A DNA stretch of 64,000 bases, from the NCBI GenBank assembly GCA_035578175.1, contig JAQMRL010000010.1, forward strand, positions 28,884,284 to 28,948,283, in the 5' to 3' direction. Positions 32,095 through 42,888 of this stretch are shown one piece after another (the first letter of the stretch is position 1; the number at the start of each line of letters is the position of its first letter). The notes beneath the pieces were generated by a model that saw only the letters and a list, made by a program, of their open reading frames with translations, did no database searches and was not told where the DNA came from. The translations under genes and the position numbers were made by a program. The stretch is from Catonia carolina. Taxonomy: Eukaryota > Arthropoda > Insecta > Hemiptera > Achilidae.

Positions 32095-32787
32095 AAAAAA
32101 ATCTAGTGTGAAACACTCACACAACTTTCTCTTGTCAATGCAAGCAATGACCAATATAACCTAACATTAGTAATGAAAAATTAGAAATAAACAAAAAACT
32201 AACCTCAAAAAACATAACCTAATTTTAATCATGAGTGAAAGACGCAAAATGAAAATCAACCTCAGTTTGGCTTAAAAATACGGAAAATCACTCTTTCACG
32301 CTAAACTAGGCTCTGTAGAGAAAAATGCTCTAAATAAAAGTTTTAGATCTTTTAATTTCCTATAAATTTGATTGCCTACTCTTCTGTCGTAAAATGCATG
32401 TCGACGCTTAGTTTAGCAGTAATTGGCAATTTTCTGTTCTTTTCTCACGAAAACGTGAGAAAAATCGATTTTTTTTAAGATTGCGGCCTTAGTTTGCATT
32501 TTACGACCAAAGTGTATATAATCAAATTAATAGGAAATTAAGAGATCTACAACTTTTATTTGTAGCATTTTTTTTGTACATAGTCTAGTTTAGCGTGAAA
32601 GAGCGATTTTCCGTATTTTTAAGCTAAACTGAGGTTGATTTTCATTTTGCGTTTTCATATATGATTAAAAATTAGGTTATGTTTATTGAGGTTAGGTTTT
32701 TGTTTATTTCTAATGTTTTATTACTAGATTATTGGTCATTTTTAGCATTGGCAAGAGAAAGTTGTGCGAGTGTTTCACACCAGATTA
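32095..32787. repeat. FamA R-to-R foldback, second example
   Basis: A reverse FamA part (32095-32400) joins a forward part (about 32402-32787) at GTCGACGCTTAG. Outer ends are R ends on both sides. Arms of ~300-385 bp; L end and (GT)n absent. The junction lies in a different place from the 29-kb example, so the two arose separately. Confidence 0.88.
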
Positions 32788-33275
32788 TTTTATATTATAG
32801 TTTGATACTTATCATCTTCGTTTGAGTAGTAAATTTACGTGATGATATAAGCCCACCTTTAGGTAGACGGTATTAAATTAGAAACGTAGAAGATATTAAT
32901 CAACAGTTTGTGATTAGATACAAAGGTAATAAATTTGTGTGTACCTGTACCAAAATTACGATTAAATTCTATCTCCTTTACTTGATGATACAAATGTTAG
33001 TTGTAGTTTACTGTGGGTTCATTCGGTTGTTACCGAAGCGTTAACATTTCCACTAAGTTTACCCTGTGTATGCTTTAGGGATGATTGGATTAATCACTTT
33101 TCGTATCAATCTAATCCCTTAGAATATATTATATTTTCTAATACAATTAAGATTAATTAATTTCATCTTCGTATTTCTTAAATGCTCGTAATTTTCATCT
33201 TGGATTTTTCGTTCATTGATTATTTTTCTTTGATAATTTCTTATGTGAAATTTAAAGTTTTTTTTTCATTTTTTT
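32788..33275. other. No gene recognised
   Basis: A+T-rich; no coding or repeat landmarks. Confidence 0.45.
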
Positions 33276-33626
33276 ACTTTCTCTTGGCTATTTGAATGTA
33301 AAGTAAGGAAAGTATTGTTTTTATGGCGATTTTTCGAAATCGAGTTTTCACCGGATATACACGTTTTCAGATCCTTTGAACCCAAAAGACTTGTTTTTAC
33401 CAATTGGTTTGTTGAAAACTTAAAACTTAAGTTAGGTACCACTATAGAACTTGACACGAACATTTTCTCCAAAATCGGTCAACCGGAAGTAGTAGTTAAT
33501 TCGTGTCATTTTTCACTTTTTTTTCGAATTTCTCGAAAATAGCAATTACGGTTTTTTTTAAAAATCGCCTTATTTAGTACATTTTTTATGATCTACAAGA
33601 TAGGGTCTGCTGAAATTCTTGGTTTA
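33276..33626 (+). repeat. FamA L part
   Basis: Starts ACTTTCTCTTGGC; the (GT)n region is deleted (TTGGTTTGTTGAAAAC) and the copy ends at TGCTGAAATTCTTGG. Confidence 0.82.
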
Positions 33627-33636
33627 TAACGCTTAT

Positions 33637-33680
33637 GACCGTTGCAGTTAATGCGACGTTAAATAAATAAATAAAAAATT
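33637..33680 (+). repeat. SINE tail fragment
   Basis: GACCGTTGCAGTTAATGCGA then CGTTAAATAAATAAATAAAA, the tail of the SINE at 17893-18089, joined almost directly to a broken FamA. Confidence 0.65.
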
Positions 33681-34443
33681 CAAATAAAATTCTGGATTAT
33701 TTTTCTGAAACATTTTAAGAATAAATTTTGAACCTGTTGATAAAACATTAATAATTTATTATTAATATTCTGAAATTGCTTTAAACCTTATATTTAGTAA
33801 CAGTGTAAACGAAATCTGTGTAACTAAGTAACCAGTTGCTGTAAACATCATTAATTAATTATATTTAAGTGATGCCTAACGATGGTAGTTAACTAACAGT
33901 AAACTAATTAGAAATCTATTATACGTTAGTATCACAGGGTTTTTAGGCTTAAATAAACACTTTACTATAGTAAAGTTTGTTTATAAATTTGTATATAACA
34001 CAATTTTATTAAAATCACGTCCTCACGTGGATCTAATATATCTGTTGATACATATAATATGCAGATTATGTATAACAGGGATTGTGGTTTCAGAGAATCG
34101 TTTGCAATGTAACAGGGGGTTAGGCTACATTATGACACTTTTTAGGGTAGTGGGGGTTGGTTGTATTCGAGTACTTGTAGCCGAAACTAATCGATCCTTT
34201 GAATAAATGGCTCTACAGTATTACAGGCTAACGCAAACCGCATTTTCTGGGGGGATTTTCAATCTAATCTCTTTAAAAATCTTATTGTTTTCATAATTTT
34301 CATGTTTTCGCGTTTTTTGTTTAGTGTAGATTGATAAAGTATTGATTCCGATGGTGATATTTTTTTACAACTGAATTTTAATAGATTTCCATTCACGATC
34401 TCCTCTTTCTCCTCCTTCTCCTGTTTCTCGTTTTTACTTTTTT
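33681..34443. other. No gene recognised; holds an 18-bp palindrome
   Basis: ACTTTACTATAGTAAAGT at 33959-33976 is a perfect palindrome, extended by AAACA/TTGTTT-type arms. Otherwise unremarkable. Confidence 0.5.
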
Positions 34444-35030
34444 ACTTTCTCATGCCTATATACATATATAGGAAGGAAAGTATTGTTTTCATGTCGATTT
34501 TTCAAAATCGAGTTTTCACCGGATCTACACGTTTTCAGAACCCCTGAACCCAAAAAACATGTTTTTAGCGATTGGTCTGAGAGAGGTGTGTTTGTGAACA
34601 GAATATCTCAAGAACGAAACATCGAACAAACTTGAAACTTAAGTTACATACCACTAGATGACCCGACACGAACATTTTCATCAAAATCGGTCAACCGGAA
34701 GTAGTAGTTTATTCGTGTCATTTTTCACTTTTTTGCGATTTTCTCAAAAACGGCTCCTACGATTTTTTTTTTAAATCGCCTCATTTACTAATTTTTTTAT
34801 GCTTTACAAGATAAGAGTAGGTGCCATGTCTGCTGAAATTCTTGGAAAGGTTGTTTTCTCGTAAAATGTTTTTTTTAAGATTGCGGCTTTAATATGCATT
34901 TAAGCGCAAAAATGGATATAATAAAAGTTGTAGACAATTTAAAATCCTACACCTTTTATTCCAAACATTTTTTTGTTTAACGCTTAGTTTAAGCGGTCAT
35001 TAGCAATTTTCTGTTTTTTCTCACGAAAAC
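34444..35030 (+). repeat. FamA L part
   Basis: Starts ACTTTCTCATGCC, includes most of module A and stops at TTTCTCACGAAAAC. The GT tract is replaced by GAGAGAGGTGTGTTTG. Confidence 0.85.
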
Positions 35031-35552
35031 TTAAATAGATTTATTTACCATTTCAGCCTAGTTACATTTTATTGCTCAAACCGTTTCGAAATGAACAATT
35101 AGTATTAGGATAAGATCATTATTACTGTATCTAAATTTTTACGGTCAATAAGGTAGGCCTAAGTAAAAAATTGGCCGGACCGTGGTAGTCTCGTTAAAAT
35201 TTTAAACGGACCATGACCAAATTTAGTTGTTTGATCACTGCCTTATTGGTTACAATTGGTTTGGTACTAGAAGAAAAAGAAGAAGAAGAAGAAGAGGAAG
35301 ACCTAGTAGTTCTGGTTAAATGAACTAGTTGGTCCCTTATTAGAATATTCATTCTACGTTAATAAATATGTGAAATTTTATTGTAAGATGTACTTCCATA
35401 CGGTATTAACTAAATTTAATTATAAATTAAAATGTATTCGAAATTATATTTGGGTTTGTAAAAATTGATTTTAGAGTTGTAGGCCAAGTTATCTTAATTT
35501 ACTTCCTCGCTTTGGACAGTTTGTCGTTTCAACCTAGATTAAAATTAAGGGG
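35031..35552. other. No gene; (GAA)n tract at about 35270-35302
   Basis: A purine-rich run of GAA/GAG triplets. TAGGCCTA at 35154-35161. No coding. Confidence 0.5.
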
Positions 35553-36409
35553 GGAAAATAATGTGAAACATTCACACGACTTTTTCTTGCCAATGCAACT
35601 AATGAACTATATAACCTAATATTAGTATAAAACATTAGAAATAAACAAAAAACTAACCTCAATAAACATAATCTAATTTTAATCATGAGTGAAAGACATA
35701 AAATGAAAATCAACCTGTTTGGCTTAAAAATACGGAAAATCACTCTTTCGTGCTAAACTAGGCTCTGTAAAGAAAAATGCTCTAAATAAAAGTTGTAGAT
35801 CTTTTAATTTCATATAAATTTGATTATATACACGTTTGTCGTAAAATGAATTCTAAGGCCGAGATCTTAGAAAAATCAATTTTTCACACTTTTCGTGAGA
35901 AAAAAACAAAAAAATCGCTAATAACCTCTAAACTAGCGTTATACAAAAAAATGTTTGAAATAAAAGTGTTAGTATTTTAAATTGTCTACAACTTTTATTA
36001 TATAAATTTTTGCGTTGAAATGCATATTAAAGCCCCAATCTTAAAAAAAAAAACATTTTTTTACGTGAAAACAGCCTTACCAAGAATTTCAGCTAAATGG
36101 CATGGTGAAAAATGACACGAATAAACTACTACTTCCGGTTGACTGATTTTGATGAAAATGTTCGTGTCGGGTCCGGTAGTAGCGTCTAACTTAAGTTTCA
36201 AGTTGGTACGATGTTCCGTTCTTGAGTTATTCTGCAGAAACACGCGCGCGCGCACACACTCACACGCACACACACAGACCAATCGCTAAAAAATGTTTTT
36301 TTGGATTCAGGGGTCTGAAAACGTGTAGATCAGGTGAAAACTTAATTTCGAAAAATCGACATGAAAACAATACTTTCCTTCCTAAGTATTCATATAGGCA
36401 AGAGAAAGT
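35553..36409 (-). repeat. FamA, nearly full-length
   Basis: R end decayed (AATGTGAAACATTCACACGA), L end good. About 100 bp containing the ACTGGTCCTACG block are deleted near 36100. A mixed CG/CA repeat (36242-36275) stands in for (GT)n. Confidence 0.87.
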
Positions 36410-36900
36410 AATAACGAAAATTTTGAAAAACATCAGATGAAAGTTATCAAAAATTTACAAGCGTAGGTAAATAAGTTAAAATTGGTGTAAGTTGGCAATA
36501 GAATAATAATGCCCTCTATATCGAATGTAACACTGATCAGACCGCATCCTAACTTTATCAAAGTCAGTCTGAGCGTTGTTCATTTGTCAGCTGTCTTACT
36601 GACAGTATACCTCAATACCTTTTTGTGTAGTACTTTTTTTATATTAGCCTTCACAGCTTATTCTATCTACCGTTGTTAAAGAGTTGGGACGGGCAAATCG
36701 AAATAAAGTGTTCGAGTGTAGTTTAGAACAGCCTTGATCTGTTTTATGTCTTATCTACTTTTATTAGACCGTTTAAGCTGAAGTCTTAAAAGAAAAAACA
36801 AGTATGTTATCTCACAACGTTTTACTAATAGATAAATTTTAAGAACTTCTCTACTTCTAACATTATTTTTTTTTTACTTGATCTATCTTAATTTTTGTTT
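36410..36900. other. No gene recognised
   Basis: A+T-rich; no landmarks. Confidence 0.4.
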
Positions 36901-37615
36901 ACTTTATCGTATCCTGTATGAAATATAAAGAAGGGAAGTATTGTCTTCTTGTCGATCTTTTTTAAATCGAGTTTTCACAGGAAATACACATTTTCTGGTC
37001 CCTGGAACAAAAAAAAAGTGTATTTAGTTGCTCTCTCTCTCTCCCCCCTCTTTGTTTGGGTGTTGGCGCGTGCGTGCGAGTTTTAACCGGAATTACACAT
37101 TTTCTGGTCCCTGGAACAAAAATACCGTGTTTTTAGTTGCTCTCTCTCTCTCTCTCTCTCTCCCGTCTCCCACCTCTTTCTATCCCCCCTCTTTGTGTGG
37201 GTGTTGGCGCGTGCGTGCGAGTTTTTACCGGAAATACACATTTTCTGGTCCCTGGAACAAAAAAAAATGTGTTTTAGTTGCTCTCTCTCTCTCCCCTCCC
37301 ACCTATCTCTATCCCCCCTTTTTGTGTGGGTGTTCGCGCGTGCGTGCGAGTTTTTACCGGAAATACACGTTTTCTGATCCCTGGAACAAAAAAAAACACG
37401 TTTTCAGTGATTGCTTTCTCTTTTTCTCTCTCTCTCTCCCCTCTCCCGTCTCTTTCTATCTCCCCCTCTTTGTATGGGTGAGCGTGCGTGCGCTTGTTTT
37501 TGTGAACGATATCGTAAAAACAGAACAACATGCAAAGTTGCTTAGAACGTAAGTTAGGTGCCATAAGCTGACCTAACACAAATAATTTCATCAAAGTAGG
37601 TCAACCTAATGCAGT
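36901..37615 (+). repeat. FamA-like L region with tandemly amplified (CT)n module
   Basis: Starts ACTTTATCGTATCCTGTATG with GAAGGGAAGTATTGT. The block TTTTCTGGTCCCTGGAACAA (FamA's TTTTCAGACCCCCTGAAC) recurs at about 36992, 37101 and 37243, and once more, slightly changed, at about 37370, separated by CT-rich runs and GCGCGTGCGTGCGAG. Unit length 108-142 bp. A 174-codon frame (37028-37552) runs through all units; several other frames are also open, as expected of CT-rich DNA. Confidence 0.75.
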
Positions 37616-37990
37616 TTATTCGTGCAATTTCCGGCGGTACTCCATAATTGTCTCCTTAAGAAAACTAACATCTAACTCTTGCCGTATATCCTCATTTCTG
37701 AACCGATCCAGTCGACTACAGCTCCTAACACATCTTAAGAAGAGCATCTCTGCCGTGTGAATGGAACGTTCATATTTCTTCTTCCACTCTGAGGCCTCAG
37801 TGCCATATGTCAGTGTTGGAACAGCCACTATCTTATAAAACTTCAATAATGTGCCAGTTTGGGCCCTTCCCTTGAAATTTCGATGTATTGTACCACAAAT
37901 CCTATTAAATCTCTGAACTTTTTGTCGTACATCATTGTCCTCTTCATATGGCACATCACAGCCTAAATAGGCAAAGTGGCTGACTTGTTC
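37616..37990 (-). pseudogene. LINE reverse transcriptase C-terminal fragment
   Basis: An open reverse frame from about 37990 to 37616 without stops: EQVSHFAYLGCDV, then VQRFNRICGTIHRNFKGR, LLKFYKIVAVPTLTYGTEAS, MLFLRCVRSCSRLDRFRNED and MEYRRKLHE. These are the successive blocks after the LINE RT active site (FAYLG; KFYK-x-x-x-VP-x-x-x-YG-x-E; SCSRLD-x-x-RNEDIR). The RT core is absent, and the 3' end is cut at the FamA-like block. It is the best-preserved LINE piece here and the same family as 17107-17450. Confidence 0.85.
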
Positions 37991-37999
37991 CAGGAAGCA

Positions 38000-38341
38000 T
38001 CATTAAGTAATGATGAATTTTCTTTTCTTTTGTAAGAATGGGGAAATTGTGTTGGACTCAATTGAGGCGTCGTCGTCCAGTCACAAGGAGGCCGCAACTG
38101 CCTGCCAACTTGATCCTACCACTGCAAAAATCCTCCACCTTCCTCGGAACTTTTAATATAATACGACAAGGGAAATTTCGGGTTAAAATTTACATACTAT
38201 CAACTGGACATGAAAGGAAATCGTAGCCTAATTTCCCCTCTTCCACGCTGTCACCGACCAACACTCACTCTGTCACTTTCATTCATCTCTTTCATCACTA
38301 GCTCAGGAAATAATGTTTATTTTATGAGATTGGAACAGGAT
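38000..38341. other. No gene recognised
   Basis: An open frame at 38038-38226 has no domain. Contains TAGCCTA at 38224-38230. Confidence 0.35.
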
Positions 38342-38379
38342 TCATGTACGGTGGGATAGGGAAATCCCACTGGTGACCA

Positions 38380-38640
38380 GGTGTCTCCACCACAGTCCGA
38401 TCACCCTCTCTCCAAACTGAGCGACTCCTATCTTCTGAGATACAAACAGTGCAACTCCTATCTTCTGAGATATCTCCATTCCTTCGTGCCCAAAATAGAG
38501 TACATCTTTCAAAGATATGTGCAATGGACTCCTCCTCTTCATTATCGCATAGTCAACATTTCAGCACTTCACCAAATTTAAACCTCGTTAAATATGCCCT
38601 GTTAACAACTATAGCTACGCCCGTATAACAACTGGGCTGA
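38380..38640 (-). pseudogene. LINE (I/Jockey/R1-like) C-terminal zinc-knuckle relic
   Basis: The reverse reading VNRAYLTRFKFG, then a one-codon stop in C-x-LC, DNEEEESIAHIFERC and TLFWARRNGDISEDR. This fits the tail of I/Jockey/R1-group ORF2 proteins, with C-x2-C ... H-x4-C spacing. A 24-bp block (ACTCCTATCTTCTGAGATAC) is duplicated in tandem at 38424-38475. The frame is open from the stop to about 38342, but homology is only clear in the first 40 residues. Confidence 0.65.
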
Positions 38641-39462
38641 ATGACCGTTACAAACAATGGGAAAGAAAGGAGTAGAGGTATTTTGTGACTGCAGTTCGTG
38701 CGTTCCTAAAAACATTTTCTCTGTCCCGCTATTAACACATTCCGCCTTCCATTGTTGTTGTCACTGTCTTGTCAGTGCTATCCTAGCTGTTGATCGTTGT
38801 AGTTGCGCCTCTCTCTTTCTCTTCTGCCGTTTAGATTCTTGTACCAATAGTAGTTATTTTTTTTTATAATTTCAGTGAAATTTTAGCTTACGTTTTCCTA
38901 CAAATTTAGTTAATTAATTTTTTTTTAAGGTATATTTATATTTTTATTCATTTATTTAGATTTACTTAGTTTATTTATTTAGATAACTTTCTTATTAATT
39001 AGTTTTAATTAGTATTATTGGTTGTTAGCATTAGTTTTCAGGTATTAATGAGATTAATAATCCTACATCTCTCGTCCTTCCCATTTCTTTAGAAAAGAAA
39101 ATTATTAATAACAGTAAAAATATAATTTTACGTGTATATGTATTAGGCAAAAAATGTATATGTATTAGAAAATAAAATAAATACAAAAACAGCAAAAATA
39201 TAATTGTATCAAACAAATAACAATAACAAAAACAAATTATGAGTTTAACATATTTGCGTGTGTGTGGTCTGTAGTGTGCGTATTGCTCTTTTCAATTCTT
39301 GGAAATAGATTGAGCGAACGATCGTGGAGAAGGACGAAAAGCGATGTACGGAAGCGTACATCGAGTTGCGAATAATGTTTTTGTTCATGGTAGTATACTA
39401 ATGCTGTGACGTTGCACATCCCGGTTTGTTATGTGGGCCTATCTATACTTTCATTCATGGTA
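38641..39462. other. No gene recognised
   Basis: A+T-rich. Short hydrophobic open frames only. A direct GCGATGTACGGAAGCGTACA block near 39341 contains a small GTACG/CGTAC dyad. Confidence 0.4.
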
Positions 39463-39776
39463 GGTATCAAAAGTAGGTTATGTTTTTTATTATTTACAAT
39501 GACAATTTTTTATTTTTATATTCCTAATGTGTGTACGTTGCAATCTGTTCAATTTAGAACAATAAGCAGCCCTATGACCCAATGAGATGAGGATGATATG
39601 TATGACGTGTAAATGAGGTGCAGTCTTGTACAGACTCAGGCCGACCATTCCTGAGAAAGTATGGTTACTTGAAACCCAACCATAAAAGTACACCGGTAAC
39701 CACTGTCTAGTATTCAAATCCGCATAAAAACAATGACAATGAAGAGAAAACCGTGTCAGTGTTTCACACCCGATTT
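39463..39776 (+). repeat. FamA R-end fragment split by SINE-C
   Basis: AAAAGTAGGTTATGTTTTTT precedes and GAAGAGAAAACCGTGTCAGT with TTTCACACCCGATTTTT follows the SINE insertion. Confidence 0.75.
39507..39729 (-). repeat. SINE-C, head-truncated, 11-bp TSD
   Basis: Body with ATGACCCAATGAGATGAGGA and GTACACCGGTAACCACTGTC; the tRNA head is missing. ACAATGACAAT duplicates at 39496-39506 and 39730-39740, so this is a 5'-truncated retroposition event. Confidence 0.9.
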
Positions 39777-40457
39777 TTCTTTGTTTTTCTCATTAAACAG
39801 TTAATTAGAATATGGAAAGAACTATTTTTGAGTACCCGGTCTATAATATAGAATACTAATTATCTACTTCCAGATATTCTAGTACAAGGATTATAAATAA
39901 ATCGTAGAAAGGAAAGTCGTCTTTTCATAACCACACTGTGATGTCGGTGAGGATTTGATTAGTTGTATGGAATTTTAATTAAATTAATGGAAGACTGAGA
40001 TCGTTATAGAAAGCGATGAAAGCATTTCAACAAATTTGTTGGTGGTTCTTGGTAGTATATATATGTATGTAAAGTATTGTTGCAGTATTAGTTATGTTAT
40101 ACAATCATGAATGTTTTAAAATAGTACACTGTTCTAATTTATGTTTGTGTCTGTAAAAGCATACACATTATCTCTTAATTAATATTTCAGTAATATCTAA
40201 AGTTAATTTGACAAACTATTTTCTGTATATCATTGAAGTGGATGTTTCTCTTCTTTTATGTTTACTATACTACATGTAAAAGTCCTCATTCTGCTTCCAA
40301 TTTAGTGAACTTTTCAATCACGTAATCGGTACAAATTTTATTCCCTAGGGATATTAGAATCTGATCAAATATTATGAGTTCATAAACTCTTTTGATGGTG
40401 GTTTAAAATACAGAGTAATCTATCAATTTGTATTCAACCTTCGGTAATTATATTTTT
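39777..40457. other. No gene recognised
   Basis: A+T-rich; no coding or repeat landmarks. Confidence 0.4.
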
Positions 40458-40614
40458 ACTTTCTCTTGCCTGTATGAATATATAGGAAGGAAAGTATTGT
40501 TTTCTTGTCGATTTTTCGCAATCGAGTTTTTACCGGATCTGCACGTTTTCAGACCCCCTGAACTCCCAAAAAAAAAACAACATTTTTTAGCGATTGGTCT
40601 GTGTGTGTGTGTTT
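40458..40614 (+). repeat. FamA L stub ending at the (GT)n tract
   Basis: ACTTTCTCTTGCCTGTATGA to CGATTGGTCTGTGTGTGTGT; FamA stops within the GT run. Confidence 0.88.
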
Positions 40615-40648
40615 TTAAAAAGGCTTAACTTTGACTTATAGCAAACAT

Positions 40649-40771
40649 ATTTCGTATCTACTCTTTAAGAAGAATCGAATGACATTATTTTCGTTTCCAA
40701 ATTATTATTCCAACTTTGATTTTTTGACCTTCGGTTTTGGACCACTTTCGGTCGAAACTTCAAATCTAATT
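40649..40771 (-). repeat. Lone monomer related to the 124-bp minisatellite
   Basis: On the reverse strand: TTTCGACCGAAAGTGGTCCA, AAACCGAAGGTCAAAAAATC, GTCATTCGATTCTTCTTAAA, GAGTAGATACG. Same order as the units at 3208-4262, about 75-80% alike by eye. Confidence 0.75.
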
Positions 40772-40799
40772 TAGGCCCACTACCTTTTTGTGTAGATTA

Positions 40800-41022
40800 C
40801 GAATCCGAAAACCGTTTGTTGTTAAAGTCACTTGAGTCACGAATTTTCCCTTGTTTGCAACGAGGGGTAAAGGGGGAAAAGCATCACTGCGAATACGCGA
40901 CTGCTTTAATTTCAGTACGACAAACATAACAATTTATACTATACCCAGAGAATATACAGTATATCGCGGAACCTTTTGTAGGTTAAATATACGAATATAA
41001 CTGTTTGTTACCGTAAACACAA
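40800..41022. other. Upstream of HTH relic; nothing recognised
   Basis: No terminal inverted repeat found for the relic that follows. Confidence 0.35.
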
Positions 41023-41280
41023 ATGTCGGTTTCTCGAAAACGTGGTCGAACTGTTCACAGTACTGAACGCAATGTAACAAAATGTTGTAAAGTTGAAGCT
41101 AAACAAAAATGCCTATCTGTGCCTCTTAACAAAAGCCGTGAGCGAGCGGCTAACTACTGTGCTGTTTCTCTTTGCACAATTCGAAAAATAAAGAAGGAAA
41201 TTAAGGACGTGAAAAAGCTATTCTTCAATAGTTTTGTTGACACCTGGTAAAAAAAGAAAATGGTAAGGTAGATACTAAAG
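41023..41280 (+). pseudogene. IS630/Tc1-type insect transposase-like protein, N-terminal HTH relic
   Basis: 75-codon frame MSVSRKRGRTVHSTERNV, then VPLNKSRERAANYCAVSL and TIRKIKKEI. The alternation of an R/K-rich start, an 'ER-x-V' helix and a '(V/A)-x-ERAA-x-x-x-(G/A)VS' helix-turn-helix parallels the relic at 14859-15363. After the stop at 41250 the alternative frame keeps a basic PGKKRK-like stretch, so a frameshift near 41240 is likely. Catalytic domain absent. Confidence 0.55.
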
Positions 41281-41359
41281 AGACTGATAATGATAACGTC
41301 GATGACAGCAATAGTAAAGAAGGGGATTCGTTCGTAATTACAGTAAATCAAACATTTCT

Positions 41360-42175
41360 TGTCATGTAATTAAGTTATAGGCAATATTACAGGTCACATT
41401 TATTTCTTATAAGGTTTATGAAGAAAACATTTTCTCGGAATAAACCACAGCTTATAAAATGTAACTAGAAACTGCACGGTAGTAAAATGTACGAGTAGTG
41501 TCTCACTGTTGAGATTGGCAGCACTGCAAATATTTCACTTTCCTTCCTCACATACATACGCAAAATGCAATCTCGTGACTTGAGTATCTATATCTCCTGA
41601 AGTTTCTGACATCTGGGTGTGACGACGGACATATAAAGCGATAGATAAGAATTTTTAAAATTGCCACCAATTTTATTTATTCAATTCGTGAAATAATTTT
41701 TGAAATCAGCTTTGTATTTTCTGAAATTTTATTATACAAACAAACAAACAAATGTTACTTCATTATAATATATTTATAGATACTCAATCAAGCACTAATC
41801 CAGTTACTTTAGGACACGGGATTTATTAATCTTATTTCAGAAACATATTTTATTCGTTTAGGTTTAAAGGAAATATTCAAAAAAAATTATAAATTTCTCT
41901 TTGAACAAATATTGAATCGAATGACAGGTACGAAACGAGGTCGGAAATCTGTTTGTACGTACTTGTTGGAGCGAGAACTCTTTCTTTGCTTAGGCACACC
42001 TAATGTGCTTTGAAAGATCCTACAGCCACTCATAGATTTGATTCTATATGTGTAACCTATTTGGACTCCAAATGTCACATTCAAAATAACTATTTCTTAT
42101 GAATGACAACTATAAACTTTTAATGTACTCTGTTACATTATATTCGTTTTTACTTATCCCGCTTGATGTAAAGTA
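41360..42175. other. No gene recognised
   Basis: A+T-rich, with (CAAA)n at about 41735-41752. No coding. Confidence 0.4.
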
Positions 42176-42300
42176 AAAGAAGGAAGTATTGCAATGGTAA
42201 AAAAGAAATTAAATTGATTTTTAGATTTCGTAACCTCTTGAAGCCAAAAAATTGTTTTTAGAAGGATATCTATCTATATGTGTTTGTTATTGGTAGATCT
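42176..42300 (+). repeat. Possible ancient FamA L remnant
   Basis: AAAAGAAGGAAGTATTG ... TTTAGATTTCGTAACC ... CAAAAAATTGTTTTTAGAAG follow FamA landmark order with heavy decay. Confidence 0.35.
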
Positions 42301-42389
42301 ACAACTACTAGATCGACTGTGCTGAAATATTTGAGGAATTCTCAGTCATCCTTAAGGGGTTTTCTGCAGATATTAAGTATACAATAAAC

Positions 42390-42445
42390 CCCGATTATCC
42401 GTCATAAATGGGTTGGTCGGTTGTTGGATAATCGGGAAAGACGGA
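42390..42445. repeat. Short inverted repeat, possible pogo/Tigger-like terminus
   Basis: CCCGATTATCC ... GGATAATCGGG, 11-bp perfect arms with ~28-nt loop, preceded by AATAAACC. The CCGATTATCCG style recalls Tigger-group ends, but no partner end was found. Confidence 0.4.
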
Positions 42446-42599
42446 TTTTGTGAAAGTGTGTAATGAAAATTTTTTAAATTTACGAGGCTGATTATTGGTT
42501 TTTTGGTATAAAAGATGTTTCTGGATGATGAGAAGACACAGAATATAACAATACCTTAAAAAAAACCCAACAATGTATCAGAATACCTACAAAACAAAT

Positions 42600-42845
42600 A
42601 TTATTATAACACTAATTGGGCAAGCGACTTTGTATGGTGACCAGCTGACAGCCATCCGTGAACAAACTCTACTGCGGGTCCCTGTTCAAACTCACCTCTA
42701 ATCCACGTCAAAATAATACAGCCCAAAAGCAGCGATCAAATTGGGTAGTTGTCATTAATGTGCAGTTCCGCACAGGGCTGTTGAATATGGGATCCCTTAT
42801 TCAATGGCCATGAGTTCCGCATAACAAATAAAAGCTAAAAATACA
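42600..42845 (-). repeat. LTR-family fragment shared with 16259-16380
   Basis: TTGGGCAAGCGACTTTGTAT, CAGCTGACAGCCATCCGTGA and AACAAACTCTACTG match 16259-16315; the shared end AAATAAAAGC-AAAAATA matches 16366-16382. Middle parts differ. Confidence 0.65.
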
Positions 42846-42888
42846 AAATTAATTAAATATCTGAATTTTGAAACGTTGTTTATTTATT

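Noticed and set aside
37274..37594. R/E-rich 106-codon reverse ORF
   Set aside because: Reverse reading of CT-rich and CG-rich tandem units; several frames are open simultaneously.
42390..42445. Complete Tigger element
   Set aside because: Only a short inverted repeat; no second terminus, TA duplication or coding was found within reach.
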